DNA of 64,000 nucleotides from Chloroflexota bacterium (GTDB lineage Bacteria; Chloroflexota; Anaerolineae; Aggregatilineales; Phototrophicaceae). The stretch is from NCBI GenBank assembly GCA_020161935.1, contig JAIUNI010000007.1:1-64000 (forward strand), in the 5' to 3' direction. The notes beneath the pieces were generated by a model. The model had not been told where the DNA came from. It ran no database searches and saw only the letters and a list, made by a program, of their open reading frames with translations. Shown here piece after piece: positions 9,416-17,014 of the stretch; position 1 is the first letter of the stretch; every line of letters begins with the position of its first letter. The translations under genes and the position numbers were made by a program.

Positions 9416-10375
9416 ATGGACACCATTATTGAAACGAAAGACTTGATAAAGCGCTACGGCAAATTTCAAGCAGTGAATGGGGTTTCGTTAGAAGTCCCTG
9501 CTGGCTCGATTTACGGGTTCGTTGGGCCAAACGGCGCGGGCAAAACCACGACGATGCGGATGCTGACGACCCTCACACGCCCGACTTCCGGCGAGGCGCG
9601 GGTGGCAGGCCATTCGGTGGTGCAAGAACCCCGCGCGGTACGGCGTGCTATCGGGTATATGCCGGATGAGTTTGGCGTGTATGACGACATGCGCGTTTGG
9701 GAGTATCTCGATTTTTTCGCGGCGTGCTACGACATCCCTGAGGGCAACCGTAAGAAGCTGATCGAGGATTTGCTTGAACTGGTTGACCTGACGCACCGCC
9801 GTGACGATATGGTCGATAAACTGAGCCGGGGTATGAAGCAGCGGTTATCCTTAGCACGGACACTGGCGCACGACCCGGCGGTGCTGATTTTGGACGAGCC
9901 TGCTTCCGGCCTTGACCCCCGCGCCCGTGTGGAAATCCGCGAGCTGCTGGTGGAACTGGCACGGATGGGGAAAACGATTTTCTTCTCGTCGCATATTCTG
10001 GCGGATGTGAGCGAAATCTGCACCCACATCGGCATTATCGAAGGCGGACAAATCGTCGCGCAAGGCAGCATGAATGGGATGCGGGCGCAACTGATGCCGC
10101 ACCGCGAAATTATGGTGACGGTGAAGGACAATGAGACGGCGGAGAAGGTTAAGTCGCTGGTGAACAGCGGCATTCAAGGCGTGGTCAATAGTGAAATACT
10201 TGAACCCAAAGGCGGACGGTCGCGGGTGCGGATTGACTTTACCGGCGATGACGACGGTGTGGCGGCAATCAACCAGAAAATCGCAGCGGAAGGCATCATG
10301 ATTCTGGGCTTTAGCGAAGAAACGAAAGACCTTGAAGCGATGTTTATGCGCGTCACAAAGGGTCTCGTCACCTAA
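9416..10375 (+). CDS. ABC-2 type transporter ATP-binding subunit
   Basis: A 319-residue cytoplasmic ATPase that powers the permease encoded two genes downstream. It shows Walker A GPNGAGKT (37-44), the Q-loop region YMPDEFGVYD, signature LSRGM (136-140), Walker B LILDEP with Asp160-Glu161, and the H-loop SSH with His193. The C-terminal 90 residues form the regulatory extension typical of ABC-2 exporters. The subfamily includes drug, polysaccharide and gliding-type exporters; the substrate cannot be read from sequence. Its TAA is followed directly by the GTG of the next gene, so the two are probably translationally coupled. Confidence 0.93.
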   Translation: MDTIIETKDLIKRYGKFQAVNGVSLEVPAGSIYGFVGPNGAGKTTTMRMLTTLTRPTSGEARVAGHSVVQEPRAVRRAIGYMPDEFGVYDDMRVWEYLDFFAACYDIPEGNRKKLIEDLLELVDLTHRRDDMVDKLSRGMKQRLSLARTLAHDPAVLILDEPASGLDPRARVEIRELLVELARMGKTIFFSSHILADVSEICTHIGIIEGGQIVAQGSMNGMRAQLMPHREIMVTVKDNETAEKVKSLVNSGIQGVVNSEILEPKGGRSRVRIDFTGDDDGVAAINQKIAAEGIMILGFSEETKDLEAMFMRVTKGLVT

Positions 10376-10720
10376 GTGACCGAGGCATTTTGGAACTCAC
10401 TGCGCCAATTGGTCGTCCATAGTGAAGTGGTGATTGACCGCGCTAAAGGCAGCGTTCATCCCCGTTATGCCGATATGATTTACCCGCTCAATTATGGTTA
10501 TCTAGCCGGAACAACAGCGAGCGATGGGGCGGGAATTGATGTGTGGTTGGGCAGCAGCGGGGGACGTGAGGTCACAGGGGTGATTATCGCTGTGGATTCC
10601 GTTAAGCGCGACAGTGAAATTAAGATTTGTATCGGATGTACGCCTGATGAGCTGCAAACCATTTTGCAGTTTTTGAGCGATAACCGTATAGGATGGCTGC
10701 TCGTTGAACCGACGGGTTGA
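10376..10720 (+). CDS. Short inorganic pyrophosphatase-like protein with an altered metal site
   Basis: A 114-residue protein resembling the central part of family I inorganic pyrophosphatase (IDRAKGSVHPRY, YPLNYGYLAGT, IDVWLGS, KRDSEIKI). Full enzymes have about 170-180 residues. The metal-binding signature DxDxxD reads DGAGID (50-55), so the middle Asp is Ala52. Comparable short homologues occur in Firmicutes. Whether it hydrolyses pyrophosphate is doubtful; it may have another role. The GTG start abuts the stop of the ABC ATPase gene, and the permease gene starts 12 bp after it, so it is co-transcribed with the transporter. Confidence 0.75.
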   Translation: MTEAFWNSLRQLVVHSEVVIDRAKGSVHPRYADMIYPLNYGYLAGTTASDGAGIDVWLGSSGGREVTGVIIAVDSVKRDSEIKICIGCTPDELQTILQFLSDNRIGWLLVEPTG

Positions 10721-10732
10721 GGAACAAGCGGA

Positions 10733-12064
10733 ATGGCAGAAGACATAGCGACCACACGATTAGTCGAATCACCGGAAGAAGCCCTTAGCCCACGCGAACT
10801 GCGTTTGGAACATGGGGGCGCGGTACTGCGCTGGGGCGCGATCATCAACACGGGGCTGACGGTGGTGGTGTTCGTGCTGGCGCTGCTGGGCGGGCTGCGT
10901 GTGATCCCGAACCTGTTCCCTACCCTACACAACCTTTTGTTGGGGCGAGTTGGGGTTGCCGACGACGCGGCGGTCGCACAGGTTATCTTACTGTTGCAAC
11001 TAGACGTGAGCTTCTTGCTGGTGATGGCTGTCGGTGTGCTGGCGCGGGAGGTCTGGGCGCTGGCGGGCGTGTGGGTACTGGCACTCATCAACATCGGCGC
11101 AATCGTGTTTTTGGGCTTTACGCCCGCGATTGTCACGGTGGTGGCAGCGGTGTGGGCAGGGATCATCGTCAGCCGCGATATGAAGGCGTTCCGCGTGAAT
11201 CCGGTGATGCTGAAAGAACTGCGCGGACGGATGCGCGGGGTGCGGGCGTTCGTCGTGCTGAGTGTGTACCTCGGTTTAATGAGCGCGTTCCTTGCCCTGC
11301 TGTACTTGATATACGAGCCGATTAACCAACGCAGCGGTTCGGCAGCGGCGGGTGAAGTCGGGCGTGTGCTGTTCATGGGTATCGTAGGCATCGAATTGAT
11401 GTTGATTATTTTTATCGCTCCGGCATTTACGGCGGGCGCGATCACGGGCGAGCGCGAGCGTCTGACTTACGATTTACTCAAGACTACCCTGCTCGCCAGC
11501 CCATCGTTCGTCATCGGCAAGTTGGAATCGGCGCTGGGTTATGTGCTGCTGCTGCTGCTTTCAGCCATCCCGTTACAAAGTATCGCGTTCCTGTTCGGCG
11601 GCGTGACAGAACTCGAACTCATCCTGTCACTGGTTATCCTCGCGGTGACAGCGATTGCACTCGGCACGGTGGGCATCTACTTCTCGGCGACGGCTACCCG
11701 CACGTTGGCGGCGAGTGTGCGGGCGTATACGACGACGTTGGTGACGACTTTTGGCGTACCGCTGGTGCTGGCGGTGATTGTGAACGTGCTGAGTGTGACG
11801 CTGCGCGGCATGTCGTCAACCATCGAGGCGATCCTCATCTACCTGAATGATTTCCTGACGAGCCTGAACCCGATTGCTACGGCATTGGCGACACAGCAGC
11901 TTCTTATTCAACAACGCGGCTTCGGGTTCTGGACGGACACCCTGCGGGACGGCACAACCATCCCGCGCGTTTCCCCGTGGATCACGTTTACGATTATTTA
12001 TCTGGTGGTTTCAACCGTGCTGGTGGTGCTTTCGATCCAGCGCACACGGAAGATTGAGCAGTAA
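10733..12064 (+). CDS. ABC-2 type transporter permease
   Basis: A 443-residue polytopic membrane protein, the likely membrane partner of the ATPase at 9416. Hydrophobic helices lie near residues 35-60, 80-130, 160-185, 210-235, 260-280, 290-310, 330-350 and 415-435. The stretch ITGERERLTYDLLKTTLLASPSF is the coupling-helix region characteristic of ABC-2 permeases of the NosY/GldF type. It lies in the tight run ATPase, pyrophosphatase-like protein, permease. Confidence 0.85.
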   Translation: MAEDIATTRLVESPEEALSPRELRLEHGGAVLRWGAIINTGLTVVVFVLALLGGLRVIPNLFPTLHNLLLGRVGVADDAAVAQVILLLQLDVSFLLVMAVGVLAREVWALAGVWVLALINIGAIVFLGFTPAIVTVVAAVWAGIIVSRDMKAFRVNPVMLKELRGRMRGVRAFVVLSVYLGLMSAFLALLYLIYEPINQRSGSAAAGEVGRVLFMGIVGIELMLIIFIAPAFTAGAITGERERLTYDLLKTTLLASPSFVIGKLESALGYVLLLLLSAIPLQSIAFLFGGVTELELILSLVILAVTAIALGTVGIYFSATATRTLAASVRAYTTTLVTTFGVPLVLAVIVNVLSVTLRGMSSTIEAILIYLNDFLTSLNPIATALATQQLLIQQRGFGFWTDTLRDGTTIPRVSPWITFTIIYLVVSTVLVVLSIQRTRKIEQ

Positions 12065-12127
12065 ACGTGAACCTAGTTTTGCCCGACGGTGTATATCACC
12101 TGACACCGCAGCAAAAGGCAGGCATCC

Positions 12128-14086
12128 ATGACAACACCTACCCTCATTCATGAACGCGGTTATGCGTTAGGCCAACTCGTTCGCACATGGGATCGGCGAC
12201 TGCGGCTGCAACACGTCTTTTTGTGGCTGCCGCGCTGCCTAATACCCGCGCTGTTGGTAGGGATCGTCCTCGCGATTACCTCACGGTTACGACCGTTCAT
12301 GCTGCCGCAGCACATTCTCATGCTTACAGGCATTTTACTGGTGGCGGGGTTAGTTGGAATGCTGCTGGCGGTATGGTTGTGGCCGCGACCGCAGATCAAC
12401 GCGGCAAGGCGGTTTGATGTGACCTTCGGGCTGAACGAGCGGGTTTCGACGGCGTTGGAACTCATCGCAGGTCGGATACAGGCCAACGACGAACTGCTCG
12501 GACTCCAAATTGATGATGCGTGGGAACAGGCACAGACGGTACGCCCTGCCCAGCATTTACCGCTGATTTGGAACCGGCGTGAGTGGATCGCAGTCATCGT
12601 ACTCACCGTCGCGTTACTGCTGCTGACGCTGCTGCCGAACGCGCAAACACAAGCCATCACCACCAATTTTGCCCAACAAGCGGCGTTGGAAAGCGCACGT
12701 GAGGAAATCCAAAAGATCACCGAGGATGTGGCGGCTGATCCGTCACTGACACAGGAACAGCGCGAGCAGCTCCTAGAAGCTCTGCAAGCGAGCGCGGATA
12801 CCCTCAAAGAACCGGATATTCAACCGGAAGAAGCCCTCGCGACTCTCTCGATGGCACAATCCGCGCTGCAAGCACAAGCCGACCAGTTGAGCCAGCAGCA
12901 GCAAGCCGAGCAAGCAGCGATGAGCGCGGCGATGCAAACCTTGAACCCCGCGAACCCAGCGGGGGCAAACGCGCAACCGCAAGCGGGCAGCGGCGAGGAA
13001 CTGACGCAAGCACTGGATGACCTGCAACAGAATTTACAGAATATGGACGCAACACAGCTACAAGCGGCTGCACAAGCGCTCCAGCAGGCCGCCAACCAAC
13101 TCCAACAAACCAACCCCCAACTCGCACAGGCGCTGCAACAGGCGGCACAGCAGCTTCAGCAGGGTAATCAAAGTGCGGCTCAACAGGCCATGCAGCAAGC
13201 GATGCAGCAGCTACAGCAAGCCACACAAAACGCCCAGAACCAACAAAACTCGGCACAGCAAATGAGCCAAGCGGCGCAGAACGTCCAACAAGCGGCGAAC
13301 CAAGTGAGCCAGCAAGGACAGCAGCAAAATCAACAGGGTCAGCAAGCTCAAGACCAAAACGGTCAGCAAAACCAGCAGAACCAACAGGGTCAGCAAAATC
13401 AGAACGGACAGCAAAGCCAACAAGGCCAGCAATCCCAAGACCAAAACGGGCAGCAGAACCCGAATGGACAACAACAGAACCAGCAGGGTCAACAAAATCA
13501 AAACGGGCAGCAGAGCCAACAGTCTGGTCAGCAGCAGGGGCAAGGCCAGCAAAGCCAGAATGGTGAACAGGGCCAAAGCGGGCAGCAGGGACAGAGCGGG
13601 CAACAACAGGGCAGCCAACCCGGTGAGCAACCCGGACAGGGGCAAGGACAGTCAGGACAGGAAGGGCAAGGGTCGAACCAACCGGGGCAGTCGATGCAGG
13701 GCGGCGGCGCAGGTGACGCGCAAGGAAGCGACGGCGGCAGCAGCGAACAACCCGGTGGGCAGGTCAACCAGAATAATAACCCTGACGGTCAAGGCGAGGG
13801 GCAGTACGACCCTATCTATGCACCGCAGCGCATCGGCGGCGAAGGCACGGAGCAAATCCAGCTTGACCCGAACTCGTCTGACCAGCCAATCCAAGAAGGC
13901 AACTTCAGCGATAACCCGAACGGCAACGCAGTCGTACCATATGCACAGGTCTTTAGCGACTACAGCAATGCCGCGAACCAAGCACTTGAGAATGATTACA
14001 TCCCGCTGGGCTTACGCGACTTAGTACGGGACTACTTCTCATCCATTGAGCCAACAGGACAGACCGGCAGCACAACTGCACCCTAA
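12128..14086 (+). CDS. DUF4175-like membrane protein with a long Gln-rich tract
   Basis: A 652-residue protein with three N-terminal membrane helices (about 34-53, 62-86, 153-170) and a charged helical segment resembling DUF4175-type proteins, which are encoded next to moxR/bat genes elsewhere. From about residue 205 it becomes a Gln/Ala-rich coiled coil, and from about 385 to 560 an extreme low-complexity Gln/Asn/Gly/Ser tract. It ends with about 75 ordinary residues. The topology suggests a membrane anchor with a long disordered extracytoplasmic arm. It lies just before moxR. Function is unknown. Confidence 0.65.
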   Translation: MTTPTLIHERGYALGQLVRTWDRRLRLQHVFLWLPRCLIPALLVGIVLAITSRLRPFMLPQHILMLTGILLVAGLVGMLLAVWLWPRPQINAARRFDVTFGLNERVSTALELIAGRIQANDELLGLQIDDAWEQAQTVRPAQHLPLIWNRREWIAVIVLTVALLLLTLLPNAQTQAITTNFAQQAALESAREEIQKITEDVAADPSLTQEQREQLLEALQASADTLKEPDIQPEEALATLSMAQSALQAQADQLSQQQQAEQAAMSAAMQTLNPANPAGANAQPQAGSGEELTQALDDLQQNLQNMDATQLQAAAQALQQAANQLQQTNPQLAQALQQAAQQLQQGNQSAAQQAMQQAMQQLQQATQNAQNQQNSAQQMSQAAQNVQQAANQVSQQGQQQNQQGQQAQDQNGQQNQQNQQGQQNQNGQQSQQGQQSQDQNGQQNPNGQQQNQQGQQNQNGQQSQQSGQQQGQGQQSQNGEQGQSGQQGQSGQQQGSQPGEQPGQGQGQSGQEGQGSNQPGQSMQGGGAGDAQGSDGGSSEQPGGQVNQNNNPDGQGEGQYDPIYAPQRIGGEGTEQIQLDPNSSDQPIQEGNFSDNPNGNAVVPYAQVFSDYSNAANQALENDYIPLGLRDLVRDYFSSIEPTGQTGSTTAP

Positions 14087-14098
14087 CTTATCTCTATT

Positions 14099-14129
14099 AA
14101 CGACTGATCAGCCTATGAAGCCAGTCGTT
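14099..14129 (+). promoter_or_regulatory. Inverted repeat in the gap before moxR
   Basis: A perfect 8-bp inverted repeat (AACGACTG / CAGTCGTT, 15-nt loop) fills the 68-bp gap ahead of the MoxR gene, whose GAGGAG ribosome site follows. With no T-run it may be an mRNA processing or stabilising hairpin. Confidence 0.25.
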
Positions 14130-14154
14130 CTATCATGACATTTGAGGAGCTGAT

Positions 14155-15147
14155 ATGACGGACGCGCCGGTAGCAGATATAAACATCGAACAGTTTAGCA
14201 GGCTGGCACAAGCAATTGAGGCCGAAGTTGGGCGAGTGATCGTCGGGCAGAAGGATGTGGTGCGCGGGGTCATCATCTGCATCCTCGCGGGGCGACATGC
14301 ACTACTCGAAGGGGTGCCGGGACTCGGTAAAACAATGCTGATCCGGTCGTTGGCGGATGCGCTCGACCTCAAATTCGCGCGTATCCAATTCACGCCTGAC
14401 CTGATGCCCGCCGACATCACCGGAACCGACATCCTTGATGAAGATGACAACGGGCGGAAGGTGAAGCAGTTCCAAGCGGGGCCGGTCTTCGCGAATTTAC
14501 TCCTCGCGGATGAAATCAACCGCGCCACGCCGAAAACGCAATCGGCACTGCTGGAAGCGATGGCGGAACAATCGGTGACGGTGGCGAACCGAACCTACCA
14601 GCTTGAGCCGCCGTTCTTCGTACTGGCGACGCAAAACCCGCTGGAGATGGAAGGGACGTATCCCCTGCCGGAAGCGCAGCTTGACCGCTTCATGTTCAAG
14701 GTTAACGTTCGTTACCCAACCACAAATGATCTGGTCACGGTGTTGGAACGGACGACGGGCGTTGAAACACCCCGCGCTCAAAAAGTCGCCGATGGTAAGG
14801 AAATCATCAGCATGGGTCGGCTGGCGCTGAACACGCCGGTTGCCAGCCATGTGAATGAGTATGTGGCACGGTTGATCGTGGCAACACATCCTGAAGACCC
14901 GAGCGCACCGGAAAAGGTCAAACAATTTGTGCGCTACGGGGCAAGCCCACGCGGGGCGCAAGCGCTCATTCTCGGCGGCAAAATCAATGCGCTGCTCGAA
15001 GGCCGCTTTAACGTGTCGTTCGAGGATATTGCGGCGGTTGCCCCGGCAACGCTGCGCCACCGTTTGCTGCTGAACTTTGAAGGATTGGCGGAAGGCATTC
15101 CGACCGATGAAATTATTAGTGATTTACTGAAAGCAGTAGCGAAATAA
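14155..15147 (+). CDS. MoxR family AAA+ ATPase
   Basis: A 330-residue cytoplasmic AAA+ chaperone of the MoxR class, which typically acts with VWA-domain proteins to assemble or activate envelope complexes. Walker A is GVPGLGKT (53-60) and Walker B is LLLADEINRA. The insert MEGTYPLPEAQLDRFMFK carries the expected pre-sensor region, and the C-terminal lid is present. The length matches the family. A GAGGAG site precedes the ATG. The DUF58 and two VWA genes downstream are its standard partners. Confidence 0.95.
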   Translation: MTDAPVADINIEQFSRLAQAIEAEVGRVIVGQKDVVRGVIICILAGRHALLEGVPGLGKTMLIRSLADALDLKFARIQFTPDLMPADITGTDILDEDDNGRKVKQFQAGPVFANLLLADEINRATPKTQSALLEAMAEQSVTVANRTYQLEPPFFVLATQNPLEMEGTYPLPEAQLDRFMFKVNVRYPTTNDLVTVLERTTGVETPRAQKVADGKEIISMGRLALNTPVASHVNEYVARLIVATHPEDPSAPEKVKQFVRYGASPRGAQALILGGKINALLEGRFNVSFEDIAAVAPATLRHRLLLNFEGLAEGIPTDEIISDLLKAVAK

Positions 15148-15148
15148 G

Positions 15149-15598
15149 ATGAGTGTATCACTCAGACCTGTAACGGCGGAGAACTGGCACGAGTGCGTCC
15201 GGCTGAAGGTGGATGAGAGCCAGAACGGCTTCGTCGCTCCAAATGTTTATTCACTGGCGCAGGCCAAATTCGAACCGGAATCGGTGCCGCTGGCAATCTA
15301 TAACGATGACCAAATGGTCGGCTTCCTGATGTATCACCCCGAAGATTATCAGATGGCAAAAATCTGGTTTATTGAACGGCTGATGGTCGGCCACCCATAT
15401 CAGGGTAAAGGTTATGGACGAGCGGCGATGCAAACCTTGATTGACGAACTACGCGCTCAACCGGGATACCAAGCCATTCTGATTAGCTTCGTACCTGAAA
15501 ACACAGCCGCCAAAAAGCTGTACGCCAGCTTAGGCTTTGACGACACGGGCGAGATTGAAGAAGGCGAAATGGTTTACCGCATGGCGTTGGACAAGTAG
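15149..15598 (+). CDS. GNAT acetyltransferase, polyamine N-acetyltransferase-like
   Basis: A 149-residue single-domain GNAT enzyme, predicted to transfer acetyl from acetyl-CoA to an amine. The acetyl-CoA loop is seen as LMVGHPYQGKGYGRAAM, with the usual C-terminal NTAAKKLYASLGF motif. The sequence is close in style to spermidine/diamine acetyltransferases (BltD/PaiA type). Its ATG lies 1 nt after the MoxR stop and its stop 10 nt before the DUF58 start. An acetyltransferase is not a usual member of a moxR-DUF58 operon, so it looks like a passenger. Confidence 0.85.
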   Translation: MSVSLRPVTAENWHECVRLKVDESQNGFVAPNVYSLAQAKFEPESVPLAIYNDDQMVGFLMYHPEDYQMAKIWFIERLMVGHPYQGKGYGRAAMQTLIDELRAQPGYQAILISFVPENTAAKKLYASLGFDDTGEIEEGEMVYRMALDK

Positions 15599-15608
15599 GG
15601 ACTGCGCG

Positions 15609-16508
15609 ATGGCTGACGCGAAACTCTTTGACGAACGCACACGGCGCAAGCTCGAACAGCTTATGCTGGTGGCGACACGGGTACGCGCGGGGGCGATGAA
15701 AGGCGAACGACGTTCAACCAAACGCGGGACGAGCATCGAATTCGCCGACTACCGAGATTACGCGCGCGGCGATGACCTGCGGCGACTGGACTGGAATATT
15801 TACGCCCGGCTTGAACGTCCATTCATCAAACTCCTTGAGGATGAGGAAGACCTCGCGGTTCACTTATTGATCGACACGTCCGCGAGTATGGCATGGCCTC
15901 AAGATGGCGATGCACAGCTCAACAAGTTTTTGTTTGCTCAACGCTTGCTGGCGGGTTTGGCCTATATTTCACTGGCGACGAATGACCGCCTCATACTGTC
16001 AACGTTGGGCGAAGGTAGACCGGCGCAATACGGCCCGGTGCGCGGACGGGGTTACAGCCTTGCGATGCTGAATTACGTCAACGGGTTACAGGCACACGGC
16101 GTAACCGACCTGAATGTGGCGCTCAAGAGTTATGCACAGCGCGGCGGACGACCGGGGTTGTGCTTCGTGATTAGCGACCTGATGAGTCCAAATGGATTTC
16201 AAGAAGGTGTGAATGCCCTACTCGGCAAGGGTTACGAGGTTGGCCTTATTCAAGTGCTGTCGCCGGATGAAGTGACCCCACCAATAGTCGGGGATTTGCG
16301 GCTGGTGGATGTGGAAACGGGACGGGCGCAAGAAGTGTCTTTGGATGGGGGGATGCGCGATTTATACCTCAAGCGATTCAACGAGTGGCGCGATGGCATC
16401 CAAGCAGACTGTGTTAAACGTGGTGTCCATTTTGTGACGGTGGAAACCAGTGAGGCGTGGGAACGGGTGATCCTGCAAAGCCTGCGGCGGCTCGGCGCGG
16501 TGAAATAA
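15609..16508 (+). CDS. DUF58 domain protein
   Basis: A 299-residue protein of the DUF58 family, the invariant partner of MoxR ATPases. It contains the family signature RRLDWNIYARLERPFIKL and a VWA-like metal site beginning DTSASM. The start is set at ATG 15609; the frame is open further upstream but that part overlaps the acetyltransferase gene. It probably binds MoxR and the following VWA proteins. The next gene in line (GxxExxY) interrupts the normal order DUF58 then BatA. Confidence 0.93.
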   Translation: MADAKLFDERTRRKLEQLMLVATRVRAGAMKGERRSTKRGTSIEFADYRDYARGDDLRRLDWNIYARLERPFIKLLEDEEDLAVHLLIDTSASMAWPQDGDAQLNKFLFAQRLLAGLAYISLATNDRLILSTLGEGRPAQYGPVRGRGYSLAMLNYVNGLQAHGVTDLNVALKSYAQRGGRPGLCFVISDLMSPNGFQEGVNALLGKGYEVGLIQVLSPDEVTPPIVGDLRLVDVETGRAQEVSLDGGMRDLYLKRFNEWRDGIQADCVKRGVHFVTVETSEAWERVILQSLRRLGAVK

Positions 16509-16509
16509 G

Positions 16510-16932
16510 ATGAATTCATTTAACACAGAGACTCAAAGGCACAAAGACTCAGAGAATATGATTGAGAACATCATAAGCAGTCATATTGTCGGTGCAGCAA
16601 TTGAGGTTCATCGAACATTAGGTGGACCCGGACTGCTTGAAAGTGTGTATGAAGAGGCTCTGGCATGGGAACTTGGCAATCGAGGACTCGAAGTCGAACG
16701 GCAAAAAGAAATCAAAATTCAATATAAGAGTGTTGCTTTAGCCACACCTTTACGCTTAGATTTATTGATCGATCAACGAGTTATTGTGGAATGCAAAGCA
16801 GTAACCAGCTATAACTCGATTTTTGAAGCCCAAGCACTCACCTATCTACGTCTAACAGGGTTGAAACTTGCTTTAGTCATCAATTTTGGAGACCGATTTG
16901 TCAAGAATGGTATTCATAGGGTCATAAATTGA
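16510..16932 (+). CDS. GxxExxY family protein
   Basis: A 140-residue protein of the GxxExxY family, a small PD-(D/E)XK-like fold of unknown function. The name motif is GLLESVY (41-47), followed by the nuclease-like core LRLDLLIDQRVIVECKA. The first 16 residues (NTETQRHKDSE) are encoded by the left arm of an inverted repeat, so translation may really begin at ATG 16558. The gene sits between DUF58 and BatA-like genes that normally adjoin, is more AT-rich than both, and is bounded by inverted repeats. This suggests a mobile cassette. Confidence 0.85.
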   Translation: MNSFNTETQRHKDSENMIENIISSHIVGAAIEVHRTLGGPGLLESVYEEALAWELGNRGLEVERQKEIKIQYKSVALATPLRLDLLIDQRVIVECKAVTSYNSIFEAQALTYLRLTGLKLALVINFGDRFVKNGIHRVIN

Positions 16933-16997
16933 TTAAAGGAAATATCAACCAAATGATTCCCCTTTGTGCCATTGAGTCTTTGTGCCTCTGTGTTAAA
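16519..16997. mobile_element. Inverted-repeat cassette carrying the GxxExxY gene
   Basis: The left arm TTTAACACAGAG (16519-16530) is matched exactly in inverse orientation at 16985-16996. An inner 14-bp block GGCACAAAGACTCA (16538-16551) is matched inverted at 16973-16986. The two blocks are spaced differently in each arm, as in repeats built from permuted short units. The GxxExxY gene lies within. No transposase is present, so any movement would depend on a factor encoded elsewhere. Confidence 0.5.
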
Positions 16998-17014
16998 GAT
17001 TTTGGTTCTAAATT

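Noticed and set aside
10498..11445. Ser/Thr-rich antisense frame opposite the ABC permease
   Set aside because: Composition is that of the complement of hydrophobic codons; no start site or motif.
13211..13645. Leucine-rich antisense frame opposite the Gln-rich tract
   Set aside because: CAG/CAA repeats read backwards give Leu/Val; this is a by-product of low complexity.
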